Notes under the pieces: generated by a model
What the model was told of the DNA's origin: nothing
The model's input: the letters and a program-made list of their open reading frames with translations, nothing else
Database searches by the model: none
Position numbers and translations under genes: made by a program
Assembly (NCBI RefSeq): GCF_024713975.1
Contig: NC_091111.1
Location: 14,486,501 to 14,550,500, forward strand
Length of the DNA: 64,000 nucleotides
Source: Paralichthys olivaceus
Taxonomy: Eukaryota > Chordata > Actinopteri > Pleuronectiformes > Paralichthyidae
Direction: 5' to 3'
In this document: piece after piece, positions 10,931-33,672 of the stretch
How the letters are laid out: every line of letters starts with the position of its first letter
How positions within the stretch are numbered: position 1 is the stretch's first letter

Positions 10931-11929
10931 GTGCGTGTGGTGTGTGCATTCAGCATACAGCGACGTGCTGACAAGACCAGTGAAGGGTTGTCAGGCCCGA
11001 GTCCTCAGATGCACACACTCCGGCCTTCACTTCACTTTCTTTTCATTTTTACCTCATTTATTTTTGCTTACTCCGGGAGTTTAACCTGCTCTCCTTGTGT
11101 TTTTGTGTATGTGTTTACATTTTCATCTCTCACATGAGCCCATTCTTCTCTCTCACTTGGTCGGTCTCTCACCAGTAATGGGGGGGATTGCAGCGGAGGG
11201 TAGATTAGAAATGAGTGAGAGAGTGTTTGACAGTCTGCTTTTTTGCACACCCCCCCCTTTTCCATACGTCTAAAGTGCACCGCTCTGCTCCTGCACCCAT
11301 TCTCCACATATACTCTCCTCACTTCCTAACACACCCCCGCCTAGCTTTTCCACTTTGTCTCTCCATCTCCATATGCAAACAGTTTCCCCCCCATGACTCT
11401 CTGATGGTACGATCTTTTCTGCTGAGCCATTATTTGCTGTGTAGAGGTCTTGTTTTTTTCCACCCGTGTCAGTCTGTCACTCCACACTGCATCAAGGTGT
11501 AAAGCTGTGTCTCAGTTTATGGTGACTGTGTATTTTTACTGCTTTAATCCCAGCTGCAGGACAGATTAGTGATACATTACCATAAAGGAGTATGTGTGTA
11601 GCCTTCTGGTTCAGGAAGTCGAAAACTTGTGATTCTTGTGGTTTGTCTGTGTGTTTAAAGAAACCAGTTAGGTAGTGAGACTCTAATTAAATTGTTCTGC
11701 ATTCGTGTCATTTTTTTTTTGATTTTAGATGTCTTCTGTAGTTACGTTTTTAAAAGGTACATTTTGTACGAAAATGTCCAAGCTGTCGATTGTTAGTTTT
11801 CATATGTGCTCTTCAATGTCAAGTTTGATCTGTGTCTGTTTGCTGTAGCTGTATTTAGCTCCCTTAATCCCCACCTTTGTCTGTTTTCTTTCTTTTTTTT
11901 ACATCATACCTCTCTCTCTCTCTTTCTTC

Positions 11930-11934
<5 letters not shown>

Positions 11935-11984
<50 letters not shown>
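11935..11984 (+). repeat. (TA)n microsatellite
   Basis: About 50 bp of TA with one G interruption; self-complementary and potentially cruciform-forming. Confidence 0.95.
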
Positions 11985-12799
11985 GCTGCCGCCATCATGT
12001 ACATCCAATCAAAAATAGGCTTTTTAGAGAACATCTGAGCTTGAAAATATATAACTGCTAGCTCATGGATGAGTCAGGTTAATTGAACAAGTAGACATTC
12101 CTTAAACTAGCTCACATCAGCTAGATGCTAGATAGCTAAAAATAAATGCGTCAACAGCCGAATAAAAAATTGTAGTTGTCAGGCTAAATATCCTGGTTTA
12201 AAAACACCTTATTCGGAGCCAGATGTGTCTTCGCAGTTGTGGGTTCCTGTCAATCCACGTGAATGACCCTAATGAGGTGTGATCACGTAAAACCGACAGC
12301 ACAGGTCGGCAGGTTCAGGGAAAGAGACAATGCACATGAACTGTTGGTTTCCAAACACCAGTTGTTAAAATACATCCCAGTGCATTTATGACTGTGACAT
12401 AAGTTGGAGGAGCAGTGTATGAGCAGCACATATACAAATACATATCAAAACAACATCATATTTGCATTTAACAAGGATAATTGGCTCATTAAATGGTTAA
12501 ATAACATGATAAAAATTATATCATGACGTCAATTTGTTGTTCCCTCGAGGGAAACTGATCCTGTAACAGCCGTTAGAAATACACCAGAAGATATGTCATA
12601 CAGCACGTAAATACATAAACTCACAGGGAATAATGAAAAGAGACAAACTAGTCCTCGAGGCAGGAGAGAAAAAAAGGAGATCAACAACTTTGCAACGTTA
12701 GAATCACTGACACAGAATTAATATTTGTATCTGAATTATTCCAAGTTGTAAAAAGTCTGTCTGTAAGTGATCAGCGGTTCATCATCACAAAACTCTTTC

Positions 12800-13850
12800 T
12801 GTTCATCCCTCTCTCTCTCTCTCTTCCTCTCTCTCAGTTCTCTCCTTGCTGCTCTTCTCCTTCCTGCTTGTCGTATAGCGGATGCCTGTCTGTCCACTTG
12901 TCCTCTCGTCCATCCGTCCTCTCGTCTGTCTGTCCTGTCCGTCCTGTCTTGTCTTGTCTGTCTGTCTGTTAGTGTTGTTGTTGCCGGGACAGATGCACTG
13001 ATGCCTGTGATTCGATGCTTTATCTCCACTAGCTCCAGTGTAGGTTGGAGGGGCTTAAAGATGATCGCAGGAGGACCTTCAGCTCTCGAGTAACTATCCC
13101 GCCCCCCCTTCCCCACCTTTGCCCTTTGCCCCCACCCTCCTCCGAGGAGCGCGCAAAACAAACGCCCTGCTCTGTGTCCACCCACCCCTTCCTACCCTCG
13201 CTTGCCTATAGCTTTCTCTCTCGCTGTCGCTCTCTCGCTCTCTCTCGCTCTCTCTTTGATTGTCTCTCTACCTTGTCTGTTGCCACCGGTCTCGTCGTTC
13301 TCAATCTGTCTGTCGTTCACTCTCTGTCCGGATTCTCCCTTTTCTCCGTCTCCCACGCACACTTTTCCCGTCCCTCGTTGTTCAATATTTCTCTGTCCGT
13401 CTGTCTTTCTTCCTTTCCCTCCATCCGTCTGTCTTTCTCTGTCTCCTGTCTCTCCGGTTTAACATGCTCTGCTTTCACTAGCTCTGTCTGGTGTGCTGGA
13501 TGTCTGTTTAAGTAAAATGCCATCAGGCCGCTCCAGTGGTCTTTTATTGTTTCCGTTCTTTTTTCTCCCTGTTTTCCCTCCTTTCTGCTGTGTCTCGGCT
13601 CTGTAGTTTAGTGAAGTCTGTCTAGTCCGTGCATCCTGTCTTTGTTTCTTTTTCTTTTTTCGTTTCCGGGGCTTTGGGACCACGTCATGCTGATCCTCAC
13701 CCTCCCACCCACCCACCCACCCTTTGTCTCTCTATCTGTCCTACTACCTGTCGTTTTCTATCTCTCTCTCTGTCCATCCCTCTCCTTTCCCACCTCCCAT
13801 CTCCCACCCTCTCACCTTGGCTGTTTGGTGCCCAGTGGTGTCGCAGTATT
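12800..13850 (+). repeat. Pyrimidine-rich low-complexity tract
   Basis: About 1 kb with the plus strand dominated by CTCT, TCTGTC and CCCACC words. The minus strand is correspondingly purine-rich and gives long Arg/Lys/Glu frames that are compositional artefacts. It contains one open segment at 13039-13089 that could be a short exon. Confidence 0.75.
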
Positions 13851-15589
13851 AGCCTGTAGTTATGCTAGCGGTGAGGGAGGGGAGGAGAGAAGATGGGGTG
13901 GGTGGGCGGGTGGGTAGAGAGACCTTCACCTTCACCACGGGTGCTTTGGTTCTCCATACACCACACACTGCCCACACCCAACTTATGTGATACCTCCAGA
14001 GGTTATTGAGATGCAGCCGTTCAAGAGAGGAAGGAAGGACTGTCGGAGCTCATAGGACACGTTGGGCCAAACATCCAACGAACAATAAACAAGAAAGAGA
14101 TCGGTTATGTCATGAGAGGGCGTCAGGAAGGCAAGAATCAAACACCACAGACTCATGCCCAACTGACCTTTGGCCAATAGATGCTGTTGCTAAATAACTT
14201 TCCTAAATCTTTGCACCTTTGACTGTAAAACGTTAATTTTGGCTAAATTGAAATACTGTCACTGCCCCCACTGTATCCTATAACTGGGCCTGTACTGTGT
14301 GTAGGTGCATAAAGAATAATGATGCCAGAATTCTGTGCCAAACATATAGCCGATTAAACCGCAGCCTGCGATTCTCTATTACTTATTTACTGTCTCCCTG
14401 AGGCTGAGATTCCCAAAAGCATGTTCACTTACGCAGACTGTTAGAACTGTTGTCGAGCAATTTAACATCAACATACATCACCCTCATGTTAGTTTATCAT
14501 GATTAAAACATGTTCAGCAGGAGGTTGGTAGTTTCTAATGGCAGTGACCAGATGAGAAGGACCACTGATATGTCCATGTACCACCTGCTGTACAGCCTCT
14601 GGCTTTCATTTGCCACTAATTCTCTGCATTTAAAGAGAATCTGTGTTTTCACTGCGTTTGCACACACTCAGCATCACTGATGACTGAGGTTGGGTGTGAA
14701 CAGAAGGGTGCAGTATCCTGGAGCTCACCTGCAAGCAAGGTGAGAAGTTAAACCACTGTAGACTGTTAAGTTCCTCTTTAGACAGTGTAAGGACAGAATA
14801 GACTGAAACACGGATGTCTAAAAAGTTGCCGTTCTATGATCGAGACACAAAAGCAAGAACATCTCAGACAACTAAAGAAAAGTATTTAATCTTTGGAAAA
14901 AAAACATTCTGCTCTCCTTTTGTAAAGTTTAAATGGCAGTGGTACCAGTTTGATTGATTGTTAACGGCAGAGAGATGACAAGGAACGTGGAGCAAGACGG
15001 GGAACAACCATGCAACAAGGCTCCCCGACCGGAATCTAATTGGTGGATGTCGGGTGCCAAGAACCCCTGAAGGCCTCCAGGACACCATGTTTGCTTCCAC
15101 ACCTACTGCTAAAACATGACAATTCAAACTGATTAGTAAGAAGTATGGAACTGTGACACAGCAACTATAGAAGATGTTTGACTAAAACCACTCCCACCCT
15201 GACAGGATGGTTTATGGGAAATGTGGTCATTACTTTGAGAAACAATGTGAGATTACCTCCAACTGTCTCCATTGTGCTTTTCATTTGTTTTCATGATTAT
15301 ACTGAAGATTTGCACATTTTGATCTCCATTCACTCACGGTGGTTTTGGGAAACTCAGCCCAGTTTGAACCCACTCTGCTCTCCTCCCTTCCTGGCCATAG
15401 ATTAGACGTAGTTAAGCGCTAGTGCAGCGTCAGCGATCTCCACAGAAACCCCAGTGTTCTGCACCACATCTGAACAGCCACTATCTTTACTCGACACTAC
15501 ATTTCCACTACATTTGATGTTACAGTTAATACATTTATTATGACCTTGTGATACGATATTGTCACTCTGTATGTTGTTGCCTTTGTCCG

Positions 15590-15657
15590 TATATATATAT
15601 TTATTTATTTATATATTTATATATATATATATACACATATACATATTTATATATATT
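15590..15657 (+). repeat. AT-rich (TA)n / ATTT low-complexity run
   Basis: TA and TTTA units in the last 400 bp before the gphn exon at 15970. Confidence 0.9.
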
Positions 15658-15969
15658 CAAATGCTTTAATCTAATTGTAGTGTAACATGTCAATGCATTT
15701 ATCAGTGTGAATACCACCTGTGATATGATGCTGTAGCATACAGTAAGTGATGATAATTGTAATGCAGGAGATGCAGCCATCTCCCAACAGCAGGACAAAG
15801 TGCACAGTGTAGTGTGACACGGCTCTTGCCAGTGCTTTCTGACTGTTGTATAAACAGCTTGTCAAAAGAGCAGCCTGGATTCATCTGAAATCACCACTGC
15901 CTCTGCTCTCCCCTCTTTCTTTCTCTTTGCCCGTTGTCTCTCGCTCCCAATCGCTCCCTCCATCTCCAG

Positions 15970-26739
<10,770 letters not shown>

Positions 26740-27900
26740 TGTCGTCACGGAGGGACGGAGAGTCGGCATCATATAGCGAGGGTTGGAATGGGTGGTTCAC
26801 GGTGCATGTCCACATATCATTGACTATTCTGTAATATGCAACGGCACAGCTAGTTTTTATTGATTTGGATAACGTTGAGGTATAGTCAACATCTTGATCA
26901 CAACCTAGATACATATGAAAAAATTAATTTAAAAAGATTATAGTATTTCAAACAAAGAAAATATAACTTTTAATGAAAAAATCAAATTATAAAAAGAGAT
27001 TTATTCTGTAATATATTATTATGATTATTCTTATTATTATTATCATTATTCTTCTTATTATCATTCTTATATTAAGGCAACTTTGTTCCTTTCATTGCAA
27101 TTGCTTTGTGTGTTCAATGCTAGACCTTATCTATAGCAGTAGCATTTTAATAGACAGCTGTAGGTGCCTGCCAGGACAAAAAAAAGAAAATTATTATTTT
27201 CTCATCTTAGGTGGAAAAAAATAATCAGTTTTTTGAAAATGAAGAAAACATTGAGGAAGACTCCAGATTTCCCATGGTGCTCAGCAAAGAGGAATAGGGG
27301 GCACACCAGGGCCACTTCCTCTTTTGAGCACCCATCGAGGTGACACTTCTGTTTTTCTCTCATTAGTATGCATCATAATGGCTTCACAAAGAGCTTTGCT
27401 TGTTGTTTATCTTGTGAGTCTTGTTTATGTGCGCAGTGCCAAATGCCTGGGCAGGGAAGGTGATGTTGGGAGAGGGAGATGGGGGGGGGCACGCCCCAGT
27501 CTGCCCAGACCCTGAAGCTTCCTTATATTCACGGTGACCGGGTGTAAACTCTGCCCCAAACCCCCCCAGGGGCGAGCAGAACCTGGGAAAAATAATCTTT
27601 TATTTGATCAACTATTTAAGAAATAAAAAAGAAAGAAAAGAAACAGCTTCTTTAAGTGCTGACAGCCTTTTTAACCAACTTCACAAAAAATGTACAGAAA
27701 AAAAATAAGAACCATATTGTACAGATATATGTGACCAGCACTCCTGAGGAAATTATTAAGCAATGAGGAGACATTGAACAACGCTGTACTATAACATTTT
27801 CTGTAATGAAATGAAACTGATGAAAGAGACTAAGATAATAAAAATCCTTGATGATTATGTAAAAAAAAAAAGTTCTTGTTGGGTTTCCTTTTTTAATAAA
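26740..27900 (+). other. gphn: gphn 3' untranslated region and poly(A) signals
   Basis: After the TGA the sequence turns AT-rich and non-coding. The best AATAAA candidates on the plus strand are at 27837-27842 and 27895-27900, which would give a 3' UTR of about 1.1 kb. The end point is inferred; earlier AATAAA-like words (for example near 27622) could also be used. Confidence 0.5.
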
Positions 27901-28464
27901 ATATATCTCAAGAAAAAGCTGTGATTTTCTTCTTTCGTGCTAAAAGTTCTGTGGATGGTGCAGAAGCCTGAACGATAGAGAACTGCATGAATTTTGAATG
28001 AATGAGTGACGGCTGTAGTTTTTTTACAAAGGGGTATTTTTGCAGATTAAAGAGGGTTTGTAGTTTTTCTTTAAAACCTTCATTTTAGCACAGTTCACAT
28101 TTGCTTTATTTATTAAATGCATGTGAGCTGTAATAATATGAGTATCATTAATATAAGTTCATTAATGTATTAAATACACTTTCAACTTACTTACTATTTT
28201 CAATAATAAAAACTAATTAGAATAATTTTTCGTTATCACGTTGTTTCATTTTACTGTTTCATGTCTAAAGAGATTAAATCAACCAATATTTTACGAAAAA
28301 AGCTCAATTTTGCTAAACCTCCAAAAACAAAGAATTGCAAAATGTTAAAAAATAAATGCAAATATTTTGTAAAGCAGAATTATTTGTTTTTTTTCCTTGC
28401 TCTCCAAGTAATTATCTTGTTTCAGTCAAAGAGATGATTGTTCTTTGGAACACGTGTCTTAACC

Positions 28465-28770
28465 TCTCCGCCGAGGAGGTCATGTTTTCACCCCCGTCCA
28501 TTTGTTAGTTGGTTATTTTGTTTGTTTGTAAGACAGATAAAACTAAACTACAGGACAGATTACCATGAAACTTGGTGGAAGGATGTGATATGTGTCAGGG
28601 AAGAACTCAATTTTGAGTTCAATTCAATTTCAATTTTGGTGTGGATCCAGATCAGGACGAGGATTTATGAATGTGTCCAATTTGGTGCCGATCGAAATAA
28701 AAATTCAGATTTGGTGAATGAATGTGGAGTTATGTGCTCTGGTGCCACTCTAGTATTATACATGTATTTT
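28465..28770 (+). repeat. Dispersed teleost repeat, family B, copy 3
   Basis: The most complete forward copy: ccgccgaggaggtcatgttt, acaggacagattaccatgaa, cttggtggaaggatgtg, ttttggtgtggatccagatc, then gaatgtggagttatgtgctc. The same blocks recur reverse-complemented at 5030 and 26060. Confidence 0.75.
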
Positions 28771-29867
28771 TGTAGATACTATCAATTTTAATGCATGTAG
28801 TTTGAGTAGTTTTTAGTTTGGCTACTTTTAAGCAAAGTATCTGAGTGCTTCTATTCCACCACTGCTCCTGGAAAGAACAGCTGCATTTCAATGAAGAACA
28901 GCGAGGGGGTTTAACTGTCTCTCTTTCCAGGAAGGTAAGGCTTTAAGATTGGGGAACTGGCAGCAGAGAGCCTAATGAAGAAAAGAGGTTAAGCACAGAG
29001 GTGTCAGAAAGGATTAACCTAATGGAGAATGCAGCAGGAAAAAGGCGGCTTCAGGCTTTGGTGGAGATATTTCTGCGGCAGCATGAGATTAGACAGTTTC
29101 TGTTCTGCTCTGCAAGGTGAAATGACAGTAGATCCCATTAGCTGCTGATGATTAATAGAGCCGTGACTAGAACTTAGTTGTTAAATTCATCTGCGTGAAT
29201 ATGTATGAAACGTGAGGTGTTTAAGGGGATCAGAGTGAAGATGATTGTAGGAAATAACTGCAAATTCTTCACACCCTCAAGTGCTATACTTTTATTAAAA
29301 GATACACTGACAGAAGTTTCTCTGTGAGTTTATAATTTTCCTAGAGATGCATTAGGCCTGTGGGATCAAACCTAGATGACAGAAGGGTTTCTGAGCTGTG
29401 TACAAGGAGATAAAATGTTATGCATATTCACCGAAGAATTTGACTGCAAATGTTTTTATAGAAAGGCCCCTAGTAAAACTCACAGTCAGTACATTCACTT
29501 GGGTTCTGTATTTAAAAGTAGGCTATTTGAGGTACTTGTGCTTTTACTGAATATATCCTTTCAATGACATTTCTTGTACATCTGCATTTCAGAGGCAAAT
29601 TTAATACTTTTTACTTTGCAGATTCAGATTTTGCAAAACATTTGATCAACAAATCCAATATGATGCATCGGTGCAGTTGTGCTATATAACTAAAGTTTGT
29701 TCTTATAATTATTAGTACTATTAATATTATTACTTTCATTCATTTTAGAACTTATAGGACAAGATGGTGGATATCCCTTGTATGTTTGAAGGTCTTCTGA
29801 ATGGCACCAAACTGTAATGTAAATTATAAATACAGAATATTTGCCATAACTAGTCTAGTCATAATAT

Positions 29868-29905
29868 AATATAATAATAATATAATAATAATATAATATA
29901 TATAC
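29868..29905 (+). repeat. AT-rich (TAATA)n low-complexity run
   Basis: Run of taatataataataatataat words with no other feature. Confidence 0.85.
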
Positions 29906-30130
29906 GTCCCAGAGTGGAGACATTTGCAATATGACAGCAGCAAGAGTCAAAATATATCATGCAATACTTGGGTACAAGGATAATAATACTTAAGTGTAAG
30001 GAATATAATAAACATAGAAAAATATGTACATTCTGAATGACGTGTTTTTATTTTACTTCTGATACTGTGAACTCCACTTGTACACGTGAATACTTGAATA
30101 CTTTGACCTCAGTAATATTTTTGACCTGCT

Positions 30131-30480
30131 CGTGTGAAGAGCCTCTCTAGCAGTTCGGTGTCTGACAGAGAGGGGGCGCCGCAGAGCCGCGGTGTTGCCA
30201 GGGAGACGGCTGAAAACACCCAGGCGCGGTTCAGTGTCCCGACGCCGCCTGAACAAAAGTCACCGCAGAGAGGTCCCGTGGACACCGACGCTGCTGCTGC
30301 GCTCCTCCCCGAAAACAAGCGCCTGCGGAGGGAGAGGAAAACTTCCACGAAGACGTCGGATGACAAAGGAATAAAGTGCTTCTTCCAGCTGAACCCGCCC
30401 GGCTCGGTGTCTGCGGAGCGGTGAGTCCGCGGAGTGAGTAACGGGACAGCTAGCTTCAACTGCGCAGTTAGCGGCACCGG
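30131..30480 (+). promoter_or_regulatory. pals1: pals1 promoter and non-coding first exon (CpG island)
   Basis: An abrupt CpG-rich block follows about 2 kb of AT-rich sequence. A strong donor, gagcg/gtgagtccgcgg, puts the end of exon 1 at 30420. The transcription start is not fixed by any motif; it is probably between about 30140 and 30250. No TATA box was seen. Exon 1 has no ATG in the long open frame that crosses it, so it is called 5' UTR. Just inside intron 1 lie several gctagc/gttagc words. Confidence 0.65.
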
Positions 30481-33400
30481 GCTACCGAAGCTAAGTTAGC
30501 AGCCGCTGTTACCTTCACTTTGAATCCGCTTTTACACTTTAACGATATTTATTTCTTTCGTGTGTACGTTTGCAAACTGTGTCCCTCCGTTCACTCTCGT
30601 TGAAATACGCTGAGTTCATTTAGTTTCCTCAAGCTAAACCAGCGGGCTCCCTTGGTTATTAAACCACAGAGTTATGACCAATGAATTGTAATGTTGTGTT
30701 TTCACCCTCTGGTTGTTTACATGTAGTTTATTATAGTCAGAGATGTGGTCGATGGAAGTTCAACCCACTAATAAAACACTGGGATCCATCATTTAGCTAA
30801 AAGTTGTGTTCAGTGTGACTAGTTCAAATAGAAGTATGGAAGACATCACTAATCTAGATGTTTAATAAACAATCAATAATTATCGTTATATAAATTACAT
30901 CAATAGCAAAAGTCCAAAATGCATCAGCACAGGGAGGAGGTGACACATTATTGATCTACTTCAGGTTTGTGATTCTCCATTCTTAAAGAAAAAGTTCAAA
31001 ACCACAACTTCTCCTTCAACTCAGAAGAAATTATAATGTGACATTATTAGTAATTATCAATATTCACTGATATTGATTTAATTTCATTCTCAATATTTGT
31101 TTTTGCCCACATCGCCTTACTGAGTAATAATAATTCACATACTGGTGCTTTTGTGTGTGAATCTGAAAACCACTGATTTGATGTAATCACGAAGTGGCTC
31201 ATCTGCGCTGTTATGACACGTCCAGGATTATGTTATGAGTTATGAGGAAATCCCGTGTGTGAAAACCATCCTGAAGGAAAGATGGTGGAGCGATTTGTTT
31301 GGTTATTGTCTTTATATCAGAATGTTTATCTTATGTATGCGGGTCACGCCCATGTCACAGCTAATTATAGTTCCTGTTATAATCTCAAGTAAGTATGTTT
31401 TTGTCGACTTCACCATCTGTGAGTCTAAACTCAAGGTTCGCTTGCAAATTTCACCACCTTCCCCAGCACAAGAACACCGGAGTAGTTTTCAACGCGCATT
31501 GAAAACAAACATTACTTCTGCTGAAACCTTTGTTTTGCATTGTCAGGTTGTAGGAATACTTGAAAAGAAGGAGGGGATTCAAATGCTAATTTCACTCATA
31601 AACTTAATTGTAAATCAGATTGAGTAGCATGAAACATGGTGCACAGAGAGCTGAAGATGAACCGGGTGCATCAAGGTCCGTCCTGGATTGTTTCTGAAAC
31701 TGTAAAAGAGGTTGTAGTTTATCGATTCTTATTTGAGCATCTGAGATTCTTATCTTTTGTAAAATTATTTAACAGTTCTGTTGTTGATGGTCGCTGTCTA
31801 ATTTGACATCACACGTGATTCACCGCAGCAGCCTTGAAGCTGTTCTACATCTCTGACACCACATTGCCCTGTGTGTTTATGTGTCTGAGGTGGGTGTGTG
31901 GACTTCCAGTCATTACCATTCTTCCACCCACATCCCTCTGTCCCTTCCCAGCATCCCTCTCAGCGCTGCTGTAGAGAAGCATGAGATCTCAGGCTTAATT
32001 AAGCCCACAGGAGCAGATGGCCCGATGGCAGTCTCTTCTGTTTGTCAGCCGTACTCCGCCACTCTAAACGGAGCTAAATGCTTCTGCAGGGGAGGGGTTT
32101 GGAAGCTTGGACCAAGAGCCGGGGGGGATAGACCTGCCAGACGTAATTAGCTGGGGAAGTAGATTGAGGAGGAGGGGGAGCTGCCATTTGTTGATAAGTG
32201 ACATGAACTGCACGACTGACTATGATATGAGCCTAAAAGGTGGGTTTTCATGACATGGCTGTGTTTATCCTTCCTTTCTCTATCGTACAGAATGAAGAGT
32301 AGTAGTATTGAGGACAGTTTAACTTGGAAGTTATCTTTTTTTTACAATCCTGGCATGTAGAAAGTCTGCATTGCATTTAAGCCATAGCAAATTGGCAAAC
32401 GAGAACCCTACCTGAGCCTAAACAGTGTATTTAAACAGAAGATAATGTGAAAGATGAAACCTTCCTGATGGCGTTCTAGATTTTTATCCTCCTTTTTGGT
32501 CCTGATTTCAACTTTTCGCCCTGTGACTGTTTTGTCAAAATGTTAAGAAATATAGATATTTGTTTCCTGTCAAACTGGACTAACAAACTCCAAGTCCAAG
32601 GCTACCAAATTTGCTAATCCAGATTAAAGCATGTAGCATCCCTAAAATAGATTTTAATCCACTACATTCACAACATTGGCAGATCAGGTAGTAGTAGTAG
32701 GTGTGTCATGTATCACATTCCCTTGGGATCACCTTTATTTGGCCTTTTACGTAGAAAGGCCACAGATTGATATTTTTGATTAAGCTCTTCATGAGAACGG
32801 GACAGTTGGGGACAGGTGTACTTGAGCATGTGGATGAGTGTGAACTGAAGGGATTTCAGGTGACTGAGGCCAGAGAGCTTTCCATGTTAGGAGTTAGATT
32901 AGTGATGCCATAGATGAGCAGAGGAAGGAGCAAACGTTGGTCACTGATCAACTGGCAGCCAATGACAAGAAGGAAAACATTTTTATTATTAACAATATAT
33001 TTCAAGTTATCAACTTCTATTCATTGATAAATAAAAGAACCTTAACATGCAGAGGAGTCATCTCAACACAGATTGAGGATATTAAAGAAATGACATTCAA
33101 ACTAAAGATATATATAAACCGGGCTGCAACCATTGATTATATTCATTATCGGTTAATTTCATGATTATTTTCTGGATTATTCTCAGATGTTCTATTTTTT
33201 TAGGTCCAGTTGAGAGTATAATTGTTCAAAACCAAAAACAGTCGAATTCATACATTTAAGAAGCTGTAACAAGGTTACGTTTATCATTGTTTGTTGTTGT
33301 ACAGTAATTCCGTCTGTCAAATGTCAATCAACCACATAATCAGTCATCTCTAATCGCCTCTAATGAAGTGAATTACATTACCCATGAGTCCTGACTATAT

Positions 33401-33522
33401 TAATGAATCCTGCAAATATACGTACATACAGTGGTATTCAGTATACAAGCCCCTTTGTTTACCATTTAAATACTTAAATAAAGTTAATATAATCAATGTC
33501 AACTGTGTTTTGTTTTTTTTAG
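30421..33522 (+). other. pals1: pals1 intron 1
   Basis: About 3.1 kb joining donor gtgagt (30421) to acceptor gttttgttttttttag (33507-33522). No coding exon is recognised. A repeat with gggctgcaaccattgatta lies near 33119-33190. First-intron status is inferred from the strong splice signals, not from transcripts. Confidence 0.6.
33119..33190 (+). repeat. Dispersed repeat fragment (gggctgcaac...attatcggttaat type)
   Basis: It resembles the end of a fish non-autonomous DNA element that I know with an agggctgcaactaacgatta start and an attatcgattaat block. Short and decayed. Confidence 0.45.
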
Positions 33523-33672
33523 GATGACCGAGCACAAAAACAACACAACAGTCAACTTCCTCCACTGGTGAGCTATGGCCCCGGAGTTGAGCAGCACCAA
33601 AGCCTCGTAACGTTCAGGAGGATCTCGGTAGACTCTGGGGGGGGGTTTGAGCTGTTCACTAGTGCAGCGGGG
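33523..33672 (+). other. pals1: pals1 5' UTR part of exon 2
   Basis: It runs from the acceptor at 33522 to the ATG at 33673. The main reading frame is open through all 150 bases but contains no ATG here. A separate uORF starts at 33524 (encoding MTEHKNNTTVNFLHW) and stops at 33571, before the main start. Confidence 0.65.

Larger units (their letters stand above)
27901..30130. other. Intergenic region between gphn and pals1
   Basis: About 2.2 kb, AT-rich, with a family B repeat (28465-28770), an AT-rich low-complexity run (29868-29905) and no coding exon that I can recognise on either strand. In mammals a FAM71D gene lies between these two genes, as I recall; nothing resembling it is visible here. 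Confidence 0.6.

Noticed and set aside
13459..13716. Minus-strand Lys/Arg/Gln-rich frames in the pyrimidine tract
   Set aside because: They reflect purine bias of the minus strand. No conserved domain, splice signals or start context were found.
14704..14739. 36-bp phase-0 open segment between gaacag and AAG/gtgaga (KGAVSWSSPASK)
   Set aside because: The acceptor has almost no pyrimidine tract and the peptide resembles no gephyrin cassette I know.
30134..30424. 96-codon open frame through the pals1 first exon
   Set aside because: It has no ATG, is GC-driven, and after splicing runs only into the short uORF that stops at 33571. Treated as 5' UTR.
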